Origin: Symsagittifera roscoffensis
Lineage: Eukaryota > Xenacoelomorpha > Acoela > Convolutidae
Length of the DNA: 64,000 nucleotides
NCBI RefSeq assembly: GCF_963678635.1
Contig: NC_087065.1
Span: 62,336,754 to 62,400,753, forward strand
Reading direction: 5' to 3'
Made by a program: the position numbers and the translations under genes. Shown here piece after piece: positions 54,081-64,000 of the stretch; within the stretch, counting starts at the first letter, position 1, and the number at the start of each line of letters is the position of its first letter. Under the pieces are notes generated by a model that was not told the DNA's origin, did no database searches, and saw nothing but the letters and a program-made list of their open reading frames with translations.

Positions 54081-54811
54081 ACTTGAAAAATTCCACAACT
54101 TGAGCCACAGTGACTTAAAACGCTTAAAATTGATTAAATCATTCCAGAAAATCATCATAGTTGTAAGTTACACACAATGTGTGAGTTTACTGTACAGAAA
54201 AACTGTAAAAACATATTTTTGTCAACTGTAAATAGAATTGTACATTTGCATAATCCGAATTCAACTCTTTTATTGCTTATATAATCTTTTATTTCCTTAA
54301 ATTAGTCGTCCGTGGTTTTTTTATGAAAGTATAATTGGATCCTTGTTTGCTTGATTTTTCCATTTGATTTGGATTTCGCTTTTTCATGAAATTTCTAATT
54401 GCTTCCTTTTTTGGACGGTAAGCTTTGTAAATTGGAATATAGTTTTATCTTTCAAACACCTGTACGTTATTGCCGGGCGTTCTCAAGCTGTGAAGGTTTT
54501 TTCAGACTTAAATCTGAAATCTCGTTAACTTTAATATCCATCCCGACCGAAATAGGACGCATGTAAGTTTGAAATCGATTACATTTAATCGAGCAATTAA
54601 CAAGCAATCAACTGGCAAATGTTTTTGTTCTGCACTCACACATAATCCCAAGGGATAAGCTCAGGTAAATGAATTAACCATATCATAATAAACTTATTTA
54701 CCCGCCGCTTTTTCATTTCAACTATTCATAATTTTGCATTCGTCATTTCGAACCAGCAGTCTCAGTTTGAAACAATCAACTTTACCTGAATTTCACACGC
54801 AAACCACAGAA
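54081..54811. other. intergenic spacer HYDIN / RGS gene
   Basis: 731 bp of AT-rich DNA holding the HYDIN 3' UTR and the RGS gene promoter and 5' UTR. I could not place a poly(A) signal, TATA box or initiator with confidence. Confidence 0.6.
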
Positions 54812-54840
54812 ATGAGAAGCTTTTTCACCTCAGGCAGAAA
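54812..54840 (+). CDS. RGS gene exon 1
   Basis: ATG at 54812 encodes MRSFFTSGR and ends phase 2 at a GTAAGT donor. The start is chosen because it is the first ATG that splices in frame; an upstream non-coding exon cannot be excluded. Confidence 0.65.
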
Positions 54841-56572
54841 GTAAGTACTCCAAATTTAATACAATAAGGTAGAAACGAAAACAATTATTACCAAAGATTT
54901 GAAAACAAATTAGCCAAATATCAGCTTTTTGTATTTTTCAACAACTTTTAAATTTGCAGGTCCTCAGATACCAACGCCTCTGGAAAGATGGATTCTGGTG
55001 CTAAGTTTAAGAATTCCGATTTTTCATTTGGGGCCAAAATCTCCCGATCTACTCGAATGTCAATTGAATCATGTCTTAATCCGAATCCGCGAATGACTCC
55101 AAGAACCCATCACAACAATTCTTCGGCATCGTCGACAAGTCACTCCTCAAACTCTCGTCGTCGTGACGTTTCTCTTGGATCATCTACCTCGGGAAAACTG
55201 TCATCATCCGAGTCACTCAGCTCCGAAGGCTCCTTGACTTCCCAAAGCTCCTTGCAATTATCGGGGTTCAAATCTTCAAATGACTCGAGAAGCTCAACGT
55301 CGGGATCCGTTGGAACTTCATCGTTTTCTGAAAGTATCAACAGTCACAATACTTCAAGAGGAGCAACTCATATGCACAACTGGACAACGGTGGACCACTC
55401 ATTTTCTGGATTAATCTCTGGGAATCTCAGCCAATCATTAAACTGCACTATGGACTCAATTGGGACTCATCAGGTGACGAAAAGCCAGGTGCGAAAATGC
55501 GAAAGACCTGTCAAAGAGTATTGCTCTCGCAATTTGCCTCGAATGAGCAGACGCCTAGAAGCTGTCCATGTTTCTAACAAGCCTTGTCAATTCCCAGAAA
55601 TGACCACAGTTCTCAGAAATCCAGGCAAGCAATTCAGTATATTATTGCATAATTCAATAAAATTATTTAGCCATTTTGCTGGTGATTTCAGAAATACAAA
55701 AAAGTTTTTAAGTAAAAAACATGAAAAGACGAAGTGTTTCGAATATTCCAAAACTTTTTCTGCTCGGTTAAGTGTTCTTGATTTGATTTATGCTTTATAA
55801 TCTTAAGTAACAAATGTTTTTTTGTTTTCCAGAGCTCATCCAGATGTTCTACAAATACCTCATTTTGGAACACGCTGAAGAGAATCTCGAATTTTGGACT
55901 GCATGTGAAGTGTACAAGGAGACACGGAATGGGCAGAAAAGAATGGGCCTGGCTGATCAGATTGTGAATAAGTACATCTCTGAACTGTCAATCAAACAGG
56001 TCAACTTGCCCGCCGCAGTCCGCAACAATGTTCTCCACGCGTTCTTAGAAGCCAACTTTAGCTGGTGAGTTGGACCATCATTTTTTTGGGGCAAATTAGT
56101 TTTCAGCTTACAAAACACTAAAATTTTATGGGTGAGAGAATAGTTTTACTGCAAGTAAGAGTCTAAACGGAAACCAGCTGACGTTTTTTTTTTTTATATA
56201 GAGCCGTCTAAAATAAATCCATCTAAAATATTTTAGATGGATCAGTGTAAAAGCGAAAAACAAAATCAGTGTAAAAGTGTATAAACAAAATTCAGTTTTT
56301 GTAAAATTAAAGTTTAATTTGAAGTTTGTAACTTGTTTAGTACTCTCTTCAACGAGGCACAGACCACTGTATTCTGCAACATGGCTAGAGACTCTCTCCC
56401 CCGATTCAAAACCACGCCTCAATTCCAACACAAAATGGCATCCAGGAAAGATAGATACTCCTCATCATCAAAACCCACCGCACCTTCAACGCCTCCAAGG
56501 CCATCTTGTCCACGCCCTCATAGTGACAGCCACGACGTGCATAAACTATGCTTTTGGAGCTTCACAACTTAA
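54812..56572 (+). CDS. RGS-domain protein (four exons)
   Basis: Regulators of G-protein signalling speed GTP hydrolysis by G-alpha subunits at the plasma membrane. The four exons join to 1,158 nt, about 385 residues. The N-terminal 225 residues are Ser-rich and probably disordered, with a basic patch (SRRLEAVHVSNKP). The RGS domain follows: FPEMTTVLRNPELIQMFYKY, EHAEENLEFWTACEVYKE with the hallmark EENLEFW, a middle helix set, and NEAQTTVFCNMARDSLPRF, the usual closing helix. The C-terminal tail is Ser/Pro-rich. The domain is complete; I cannot assign a subfamily. It lies 0.7 kb after HYDIN in the same direction, with no sign of a functional link. Confidence 0.9.
54960..55624 (+). CDS. RGS gene exon 2: Ser-rich region and RGS start
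   Basis: Acceptor AAATTTGCAG; phase 2 in, 1 out. It encodes the Ser-rich N-terminus and FPEMTTVLRNP. The only donor that keeps the RGS domain intact is GCAAGC at 55625 (CCAG/GCAAGC), so this looks like a GC-AG intron. Reading on gives a stop about 58 codons later. Confidence 0.82.
55833..56064 (+). CDS. RGS gene exon 3: core of the RGS domain
   Basis: Acceptor TTGTTTTCCAG, donor GTGAGT; phase 1 in, 2 out. It encodes LIQMFYKYLILEHAEENLEF, WTACEVYKETRNGQKRMGLA and the helix ending VLHAFLEANFS. Confidence 0.93.
56341..56572 (+). CDS. RGS gene exon 4: end of RGS domain and tail
   Basis: Acceptor ACTTGTTTAG; phase 2 in, ends TAA. It encodes TLFNEAQTTVFCNMARDSLP, RFKTT and a Ser/Pro/His-rich tail ending WSFTT. 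Confidence 0.9.
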
Positions 56573-57109
56573 AAATGACCAATTTACGGTCACAGCAATA
56601 ACAAAATGATGAATATCATGAAGTAGATCTAAGTACTGATAATGCCAATTAAATAACAAACTGAACAATTCCATTAACTTCTAAAATATTGTATATACTA
56701 ATTAAGATCAATTCAACTTTTTTCTACCTTCTTTTGTTTTTCGAAAGTGTAGTGTGGTACCGGTATTCAACTTGTTAAAGAAACATGTAAAATTTACCAC
56801 CTTACAGCTGAGTTATTAGGAGTAATGAACATAGTGAAGACTCTTATATAGATCTTGCTGATTTTTCTTTTTTTTTCAGGAAAAATCTTAAAAGTCTATA
56901 AATACTACAGATGTGCATTCATACATTTTCATGCATTTATGGTTGCACTTAGGAATATATGCTCTTTTTGAGATCAGTTGAAATTCTTCTGCTGAAAGTG
57001 ACGTAAATAGCATTCTCCAGATACGACCGTGGAAATGACGCTTTCTAGGTTTGTAGTTTCGAAACTGGATTTTAATTTTTAATTGTCCAGCGGAATAAAA
57101 ATTTTTTTG
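56573..57109. other. intergenic, no recognised feature
   Basis: AT-rich sequence after the RGS gene; nothing supported. Confidence 0.6.
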
Positions 57110-57310
57110 TTGATCCCGTTTTTCTCAAGTTGGGTTAAAGTTGTCAAAAAAGCGCCAATCATAAATCGTTCTAGGAATTCAAACAGCTTAAAGGGCATCT
57201 ATTTTTTTTCTATGAAAATCAAAAATGAGATTTTTCAACAAAGTCAGTGTTTTATTTTCTGTTTACCTGTTCATTAATCTTTTTCAATCTTCGATTGGCT
57301 ATGTTTTTCA
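57110..57310 (+). repeat. dispersed repeat C, second copy
   Basis: It matches 6950-7165: AAGTTGGGTTAAAGTTGTCA, AAACAGCTTAAAGGGCATC and TTGGCTATGTTTTTC in the same order. Confidence 0.6.
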
Positions 57311-57410
57311 CAGCATGTCACTGTCAATGGCCATCGAATAGCTATTAGCACATGGCGATGACGACGAAGACACTACAGCAGCAGTTTTAAGTAATTGAAG
57401 CATTTTCGCA

Positions 57411-57490
57411 TGTTCCGACTTCGAATGAAGTATGACGGAAAACTTGTGCTCGCCATCTTTTTTTCTGTTTATTTTTGAGTTTGTAACCAG
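57411..57490 (+). repeat. family A 5'-end fragment
   Basis: ATGTTCCGACTTCGAATG, then ACGGAAAACTTGTGCTCG and the T-run have the family A 5' layout; the rest is missing or diverged. Confidence 0.5.
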
Positions 57491-60058
57491 CAATTTTAAA
57501 TGTTTTATTCAAATCATTTGTAAAACATTAAACACAATTTGAAAAAAAAAATTAATTTACTCGAGACAATTATCGAAATAAAATTGTATTTTATTTAGCG
57601 TGTTGGACTACAGAATAAAAAACTTAAAACAAAATCGAAAATGTTTGCTCTTGGACTAATTCGTCATTAAAAAAAATTCATTGGCTATGAACGGCCGGTA
57701 GTTTTTCACGTCGATACGAGTTGACTTCTTGAGCTTTCGTCATTTCACTTCAAACTTACTTCAAACAACTTTCTTCAAATCGTTCGAGGTGGTTGACGCT
57801 TAATCTTGAATGGTCCATTTAAAAGTAAATTTTTAGAAGCCAAATTTGGTTATATTGTGAACAAGATCCGGTTAATCAACTTATCACGAAAAGGATTTAC
57901 CAGATTTTAGTGCAATTTATTTGAAGAATTGTTGGTACCGTGAAAATTCTCGCGCATGGCAAATGGTTCAGGACCAAAAGTGTTAAGGTTTTCTCATACA
58001 AAATAGGTGCAAGGTCTAGAAAACCGTCCCAATTCGACTAAAGCTAATGTCACCTTGGGCCTAGTTAGTGTAGTTAATGAAAGTTTAACTCTGCATCAGC
58101 GGGCAATGCCATCAGGACTTGCAAAGATCAACAACTTGTTTCTTCTTAAGAATTTTCTACCCCATAATTGTCTGCACTGTTGTAGCGTAGTTTGGTTACT
58201 TTTTTGTCGAGCATATCGATATTTTTTTTGTGGAATCTAGATTGACTGCTAAGCGAGACTTTTGCTGGCACCCAGCACTGGTGCAGAACGCAAGGAAAAA
58301 TAGTTATTTTTTGTTTTGTTTCAGGATATAGAGCGGTGTGTTGCTTGGTGGCTCCGCTGTTTGAGACTGAGCATCTGTTCGCTGAGTTTCTTTTGGTAGC
58401 ACGATGCGACTCAAGGCAATTAAGACAGTGTCATTTGTTTATTGGTAGCTTGTATTGTTATCTGAAGAGAGTTTTAAAAAATTGGGATGACGCTCAATGT
58501 AGTGTTGCACGTGATCCATTGGACGTTATTTGTGTTGTAGTTGCATTCCAAGTGCCTGTCTGTATTACTTTTAGAATTTATTTCTATGTAGTCTGATGTT
58601 CTTGGTTGGAACGTGTTTTCTTGGTTAATGTTTTTTTACCTTGTTTGCTCTGATCCAAGCTCTAGCTTTTCAAACGCGCAGTAGTTCTTTAAAGATTCCG
58701 TTAAATCTTTCAACCTTGCATTTCTACGAACGTGGAGTATACAGAGTTACTCTATTTCATCAGTAGTTCATACCGTTTATTCGAACGAGCCAGACATAGA
58801 TTTTTAAGGAGTTTTAATCAGAAGAGTAGTCGATGATTTAAAGTTAAGTTTTGATTCCATGAGAATGCAGCATGCTTTATGATTGCTCGAGACTCCCTGT
58901 TTTTAATGCCTTCCAAAACGTCAATTTAATCAATTATTTTGCTACTACAAAAATTGAATTACCACATTTTTGATATAGTTTGACTTTTGCTTGGTTGTTA
59001 TGTGTTTTGTAAGTTTTGAGTTAGGACCGAGTTGGTTAACTCATAGAGTAATTTCGGATAGGGTACACCGTCTGCTCGTCACGCTATCTTATTTTCGGCC
59101 GGATAGATTCGTGCAACTTCTTAGTCTAATACCGATCCTAATCTTACTCTTATACTATCTAGTCTCAGGTTGTTTAACTAGTCTCTGCTAGGCTCAATAG
59201 ATCTAGGGTATACTGGTTTATTGCGGCTGCTGAAGTGCTCGGGAGAGTCCAACTAATTTCTAAGTTAAATTCAAATCTCTCTGGTGCTGAAATTACAAGT
59301 AACTTCAGCACTTACAAATAAGTGGGTTGTTAGTTAGATGGATCATGATTGGTTAATATTAAATACTTTACATTGGTAAAATATCTAATTTATCCAATCA
59401 TAAAATGTAGTTTAGATCAGGTTCCACCCATCCGGGTTTTACAGAGTTTTTTAGAATAGTTCTTCTGCAATTCGAAGGATGGATGATGGACGTTGGTGTT
59501 TGGCGAACATCTTATTTCTTCTGTTTCCTTTTTGTTAAAGAAGTTCCAGGAAGCTGGAGTTAGAGACATAAGACGTTGTGTCTTCTAGTGACAACGACTA
59601 AGTCTTCGCAACAAACTCAAATCTGATTTCAGAATGGTTGGCTATGTCAGGTTTTTCTGTTCTGCGTGGAGAACTTCTTTTGTGTCTGATCTAGTTTGGG
59701 AATGGCGTGGAGATTGTGCGTGGAGGGGATGCCTGGTTACTCGGATCTGTACGTATACTTGAACATCGAGGTGGTCATTGGTCTAGTTCAATGAAGTCCT
59801 TTTCTGCGAAGTCAAGTCGTACTCTAAATCCTTTGAGTTGTGATTGTGAGTGGCATATCGATTGTGGTTGGTCATTCTCTCTCGAGTGTAGTGGGGTCGT
59901 TTTGTCTTTAGATGTTCGTCCTTGGTGTTGTATTCTGATCTATGTATTGCATAATGTAATTTACATTTTATAAAACATTTAATTAGTTTAATATTTTTTA
60001 ATTATGATTTTAGTTAGTTGTTTTCACAAAAGCTTTTTGTTTTAGTTCGGTTATTTTG

Positions 60059-60086
60059 AAGAGTTACTCACACTTGAGTAGCTCTT
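60059..60086. repeat. 12-bp hairpin
   Basis: AAGAGTTACTCA, a 4-nt loop and TGAGTAGCTCTT pair at 11 of 12 positions. Either strand could form a terminator-like RNA stem, or this may be part of a repeat. Confidence 0.7.
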
Positions 60087-60127
60087 ATTAAAAATAGAGG
60101 TGTGGTCACAAAGCGTGGATGTAGCGC

Positions 60128-60190
60128 GGTGGGTTAGGCCGGCTATAGAGCATGCTCAGGACGTCCTTCCTGGTGGGTTAGGCCAGGAGT
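60128..60190. promoter_or_regulatory. two abutting 10-bp palindromes within a direct repeat
   Basis: GGTGGGTTAGGCC occurs at 60128 and again at 60172. Between the copies lie GAGCATGCTC (60148-60157) and AGGACGTCCT (60158-60167), both perfect palindromes touching each other. This resembles a protein-binding site cluster; the binding factor is unknown, and no promoter can be assigned. Confidence 0.5.
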
Positions 60191-61029
60191 GGGAGTATGA
60201 TTTCATGCGGTTTTTGTGAGGGGTCCTGTTATGTGACAACGTTTTATGTTGGGTTTGTTGTGGTTTTTCTTATGTCTTGTTGGTTATGTCCTTTTTCCAA
60301 AAAGCAAATTGTTCGTGGTATGGGTTTGTCTTTCGACTTTTTTGTGTTTTATTATTTCTTTCTTAGACTTTATAATAGTCTTCAAAAGAATAAATTATCC
60401 AGTTTTAAACTGGGTTAATCCGGTTTGGGTACCGTTGGTTTCCTTTTCTTAGTCATGCTGTTATTCTATGATTTGTGGTATTTAGTAAGCTGCGTTGGTT
60501 AGTTTTGTTTAGTATATGATTCCTTTCCAACCGGGTTAAAGGAAGGTTTGAAACATGTTATTATATGTTAGTGTTGTTGAGTGTGAAAACTTGAAACTGA
60601 AATTCATTATTTTAAACAATTCTTCGTGGGCGAGCTGTGCGAGTGTGGATAGAATTTCTGTGCGAATGAATGAAAATATCAAAAGGTTAGTACTGCAATT
60701 GCATTTTATTAATTTACTGCATAGAATTTGGAAATTTACTGCTAGTTATGGGGGAATTTTAAGTTACAAATTTTCATTATAATTAGATTTACTGCTTGTG
60801 GGGAAAATTTTAGAAATGAATTTACTGCATTGGTATTAAATTTATAAATTTATAAGTGTAAGAGATTAATAGAATTGTTGAAGTCTGTTTGATGAAATTT
60901 GCGATCTTTATTTGTTTTTTGTGGTTTTTGTAGGTGATCGTCGGATGAAGGCTAAAAATCTAAGGAAAACATGGATAAAGTATGGTGAGTTTTTTAATAT
61001 TTCAATTAGTTAGTTATATTCATTTAATT

Positions 61030-61041
61030 CATACTTACCTG
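61030..61041 (-). promoter_or_regulatory. strong splice donor just after the 601-aa ORF stop
   Basis: On the minus strand the stop TAA is followed directly by CAG/GTAAGTATG, an ideal 5' splice site. A possible acceptor (TTTTCCTTAG) lies about 70 nt downstream on that strand. It suggests the transcript may be spliced just past this stop. Confidence 0.45.
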
Positions 61042-62847
61042 TTAGTCGTCGGGGAAAAAACCGTGGGGGAAGATGTCGTGAATTAGTTCTGAAGTTGTTA
61101 GTAGTTTAGCTAAGATGCGGATGATATTTTTAGTTTGAAGCAGTGGCCAAAGCAATTGAAGTGCCTTAATAGTGGTTAGTTCTTCAGTGCCAACTGCAAA
61201 CTCATAAGGTGTGTTTTGGATTAGATTATATAATTTGTGATTGAATTTAGTGTTGTGGATGAATTCTAAAATTGGGATTTCTATAGGTTGTACAAACTCG
61301 TGCGGGATAAGGAAGGGTCGGGATTCTTCGGCGTTGAAGGTCTTGGTGATGGGACAGAAGATGTACATTTGGGTTATGGGGTCATAATTACGAAGAATAC
61401 CATGAAGGTTAGTATCTTTAATGCAATATGTGAAATTTAGGAAAAATGGTGAAGTGTATTTGGAATTAATGAATTGAAAACGATGGTGTGGTTGTCTAGA
61501 GGGTGTGTGTAGGTCAAAGTGATTTTGGATGAAGCGATAATAACTATATGTGTGGGTTTGTTTAGTGCGCAACATAATATCGTGTGAGCAGTGTAAATCT
61601 CTTTCGTGTGGTGCAAGGAAATGAAAGGTTAGTGAAAATATTTGGAAGCGTTCTTTAAAACTTTCGTATGCTTGTGTTTCTGTTAGTGCTTCTGAAATAA
61701 TGTGATCAAACTTTCGGTCGAAGATGTTTAGTGTAAATATATATGGTGTCTTGATGAAAAATTTCTCAGTAATTTGTGGATTAGCGAAGCGATCGTCGTC
61801 TAAGAATTGATCTTGGTTAGCTCTGATGATGTTGTGATCATAGTATTCGAGTGTATATTCGTTAGCTCTAGGTGCAGTGTGTGTTTTTAGTGATTTTTTA
61901 TATCCAACGTAAGTAAATTGTCTAGCGGTTAGTGGTGTAGTGAGTCGATATAGCATGTCCGTGTTTCGCTCTATATCGATGTGAGTGTTAGATAAAGGTA
62001 AGCAAAGAGGGTTAGTAAAATGATAATATGAGGTCCAAGAGAGGGTGGGCATTAAAACGTATTCATCTACAAAGTTGCGTGTTTCGTTAGTGTCGTGGGG
62101 GGTATTTAAGGTGTATTGTGGGAATGAGGGTAAAGTGATGGCTAAAAATTCTTTTGTGTTAGTATGCTTGGGGTGGTTGATGTATTCACGGGCTGTTCCT
62201 GGTTTTGCTGGGAAAGGATGGTTGGGGAACTTTCTTTTAAAAGTGCGGTAAGCTCTATTAGTGTTGAGTGAAGATTCAGTTGATGTGGATGATGGTGCTA
62301 ATGATTCAGTATAATTTGAAGAGGGTGTAGGGGTAGGGGGGTTGGATGAATTTATTGTGGAGGAGATTTGGTTTATGGTTGGGGTATTAAGGTGGTAGGG
62401 TTGTTGTTGAAGGGTAATAAAATTATCTAGCTCTGGGGAGATTCGGGGGGTGTCTGGAGAATGAGATGATTGGTCAGAATGGTATGAGGAGTAGGTTGGG
62501 GTAACTTGGGAAGCATAAGAGGGTGTGGGAGTGATTGGGTCAGGGTTATTGGATAATATGGGTTGAAAAGGGGGTTGAGAAAAATTAGAAGAGTTATGAA
62601 AATTATTGGATGGGGATGGTTCTGAGTCGGCAAATTCATCGGGGGTTTCAATATTCGGGTTATTGAGTTGTGAGATGGAATATAAAACTGAGATGTGTGA
62701 ATTAGTGTCGGAATTCATGCCTGATGTTACATTACTAGGTGGAAAATCGGGTGGCGGAAAAGCAAAAAGTGGTATTATTGGGATTGGAGAGGTAAGATTG
62801 GTTGGGTGGGAATTTGATCGGTGTAGTGATCCAAGTTGGCGGCTCAT
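61042..62847 (-). CDS. unrecognised 601-aa protein of a virus- or retroelement-like unit
   Basis: One uninterrupted frame of 601 codons. Its ATG overlaps the stop of the upstream envelope-like frame by 4 nt (ATGA), as in coupled viral or retroelement frames. Residues 1-215 or so are rich in Pro, Ser, Thr and Asn and probably disordered. The remaining 390 residues look globular, with many aromatic residues, few Cys and no transmembrane segment. I see no reverse transcriptase, integrase, protease, zinc-knuckle or helicase motifs. The intact length argues for recent activity or selection. A structural, accessory or matrix-like protein is possible, but the function is unknown. Confidence 0.8.
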   Translation of the reverse strand: MSRQLGSLHRSNSHPTNLTSPIPIIPLFAFPPPDFPPSNVTSGMNSDTNSHISVLYSISQLNNPNIETPDEFADSEPSPSNNFHNSSNFSQPPFQPILSNNPDPITPTPSYASQVTPTYSSYHSDQSSHSPDTPRISPELDNFITLQQQPYHLNTPTINQISSTINSSNPPTPTPSSNYTESLAPSSTSTESSLNTNRAYRTFKRKFPNHPFPAKPGTAREYINHPKHTNTKEFLAITLPSFPQYTLNTPHDTNETRNFVDEYVLMPTLSWTSYYHFTNPLCLPLSNTHIDIERNTDMLYRLTTPLTARQFTYVGYKKSLKTHTAPRANEYTLEYYDHNIIRANQDQFLDDDRFANPQITEKFFIKTPYIFTLNIFDRKFDHIISEALTETQAYESFKERFQIFSLTFHFLAPHERDLHCSHDIMLRTKQTHTYSYYRFIQNHFDLHTPSRQPHHRFQFINSKYTSPFFLNFTYCIKDTNLHGILRNYDPITQMYIFCPITKTFNAEESRPFLIPHEFVQPIEIPILEFIHNTKFNHKLYNLIQNTPYEFAVGTEELTTIKALQLLWPLLQTKNIIRILAKLLTTSELIHDIFPHGFFPDD

Positions 62848-64000
62848 CGTGGGCTAAAAAAATGATTATTTTGAGACTGAAAAGCGGTGGTATGGGGTTG
62901 TTCAATAATTTGTTCATAAGTATTATCATCTTGTGACTGGTGTGTCATTATATGTTGGATGGGACTTTGTGATGTGGTGAGTCGAAAATTTGGATTATGT
63001 GTGATGGCTAAATTTCGAAAATTTCGTGGGACTAGGGATAGTGGATGGTTATTTGGTAGGGCTGGTAATTGTGGTGCCGTTGGCGTTATGTCTACATTGT
63101 TATGTTCTTCGTCGTATGTATTTTGTCGTGTTGCTATTTTTGTGTTATATTCTTTTATTTGTGCGTCTAAAAGAATTTTGTTTATAGATGTAGAAAAGAT
63201 TCCAAAAAATCCTGCAAAGAGTATGCGTGCTACGCTTGCTTGTCTGTTTACTTGTGTGTGTATAGCACATGTGTTGTAGATTCCTTTTAAAAGTGAGAAA
63301 AGAAATCCAATAAAGTTAAACATTGCGTATAAAATAGTCAATTTTTCTAAGATGTAGTAGGGCCATCCTAGAAAATCGAGGATCTCATTTTTGAGTGTAA
63401 CAAAGCTAAAAATGTTAATTGGTGATATATCTTGGGGACGGTATTTTTCACCGTTTAGATATATATAATCTTTAATGTCTTTAAAATATCCGCTATAGTC
63501 TTGCGTGTAGATATCGGCAAATCCTGCGGTTTCTGCAAGTTTGCGTAAATTTTGGTCTATTGATTGTCTTTGTATAGTGTCCATTTGTGTTAATAATTCT
63601 TGGAATTGTTGTGTTCTAATGTGATGTTGAATATCTGATTTTGAATAGATTCCTATTGATTGTAAGTCTATATTTGGGTTTCGAGCAATAGCGCGAATGC
63701 TTTCTGGTGAAAATTTTTTGAGTGATTGCATTAATGTGGGATATGGAGTGAGAAGATAATATTTATTTTCATCAGGGTTTAGTTGTACTACATTGTGGCT
63801 GTTTTCTGATCCACATGGGACTGCGGTATCCCAGAAATAGGTTCTTCGTGAAAGTGTATCCACGAAATGTACTTTATTCTTATAAAAGATAGGGATTCTT
63901 TTATAACATCGTTTATCTTCAAAAACGTATAGTGGTGATACTTTTTTAGTACAAGTATAAAACCATAAGATGTTTCCTTCATAGTCTAAAAAATTTGATC
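62844..64000 (-). CDS. envelope-like membrane glycoprotein, C-terminal part (runs off the window)
   Basis: The frame is open from the right edge to the stop at 62844 (about 384 residues visible), so the true start lies outside. The visible part holds Cys pairs in the N-terminal third (CTKK and DKRCYKRIP, then AVPCG), a helical region and a hydrophobic segment at about 63270-63341 (LTILYAMFNFIGFLFSLLKG), probably a membrane anchor. A tail of about 140 residues has a second hydrophobic patch (ILFAGFFGIFSTS). This layout fits the C-terminus of a viral or endogenous envelope fusion protein. From pattern memory only, class III (gB-like, chuvirus-type) glycoproteins are the nearest guess. An LTR retroelement or an endogenous virus copy are the main alternatives. 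Confidence 0.6.
   Translation of the reverse strand, partial: SNFLDYEGNILWFYTCTKKVSPLYVFEDKRCYKRIPIFYKNKVHFVDTLSRRTYFWDTAVPCGSENSHNVVQLNPDENKYYLLTPYPTLMQSLKKFSPESIRAIARNPNIDLQSIGIYSKSDIQHHIRTQQFQELLTQMDTIQRQSIDQNLRKLAETAGFADIYTQDYSGYFKDIKDYIYLNGEKYRPQDISPINIFSFVTLKNEILDFLGWPYYILEKLTILYAMFNFIGFLFSLLKGIYNTCAIHTQVNRQASVARILFAGFFGIFSTSINKILLDAQIKEYNTKIATRQNTYDEEHNNVDITPTAPQLPALPNNHPLSLVPRNFRNLAITHNPNFRLTTSQSPIQHIMTHQSQDDNTYEQIIEQPHTTAFQSQNNHFFSPR

Larger units (their letters stand above)
57491..61041. other. intergenic or 3' flank of the envelope-bearing element
   Basis: I find no convincing gene. Small open frames (for example 58336-58596 and 59707-59973 on the plus strand) have no recognisable motifs or conserved look. 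The 3' LTR of the reverse-strand element, if it has one, should lie in this stretch, but with its partner LTR outside the window I cannot delimit it. The small structured motifs near 60059-60190 are listed separately. Confidence 0.5.

Noticed and set aside
51174-51743. 189-codon minus-strand frame
   Set aside because: Antisense shadow of the longest HYDIN exon.
58336-58596. 86-codon plus-strand frame as a small gene
   Set aside because: No motif, no splice context, and similar chance frames occur across 57500-60900.
60934-60985. Plus-strand 50-nt exon between TTTTTGTAG and GTGAGT
   Set aside because: No neighbouring plus-strand coding sequence to join; probably chance.

Overview
The window is nuclear DNA from an invertebrate animal (species not identifiable by eye). 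It is AT-rich, with multi-exon genes, GT-AG introns full of transposon debris, and proteins of motile cilia and G-protein signalling. No prokaryotic organisation, rRNA or CRISPR is visible.

Region 1 (1-54080, + strand) is the 3' three quarters of a HYDIN gene, encoding the giant central-pair protein of motile cilia. I traced 45 exons whose reading phases close without a break from the first acceptor to the stop codon: 11,400 nt, about 3,799 residues. In order they encode an ASH repeat, a P-loop (Hydin adenylate-kinase-like) domain, a Lys/Glu-rich coiled-coil linker, many ASH/Ig-like repeats, a Ser/Arg-rich divergent linker (37695-39857), and the C-terminal ASH repeats. The 5' part of the gene lies left of the window.

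Region 2 (54812-56572, + strand) is a compact four-exon gene for an RGS-domain protein of about 385 residues, with a Ser-rich N-terminus and a probable GC-AG intron. It starts about 730 bp after the HYDIN stop.

Region 3 (56573-61041) has no convincing gene. It holds repeat fragments and a small, very regular motif of two abutting palindromes inside a direct repeat.

Region 4 (61042-64000, - strand) is the 3' part of a virus- or retroelement-like unit. The C-terminus of an envelope-like membrane glycoprotein runs off the right edge and overlaps by 4 nt a 601-residue protein that I do not recognise.

The HYDIN introns hold several repeat systems. Two non-autonomous families look like Helentron-type elements, with an inverted motif at the 5' end and again just inside the 3' end, followed by a hairpin. 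Family A uses GTTCCGAC/GTCGGAAC and family B uses ACACTTGCG/CGCAAGTGT. Family B copies often contain tRNA-like (SINE-like) sequence, and one B terminus sits in a five-copy 1.23-kb tandem array. There are also hAT-like MITEs with near-perfect 8-bp target duplications and two fold-back elements. Repeat assignments were made by eye and copy boundaries are approximate.
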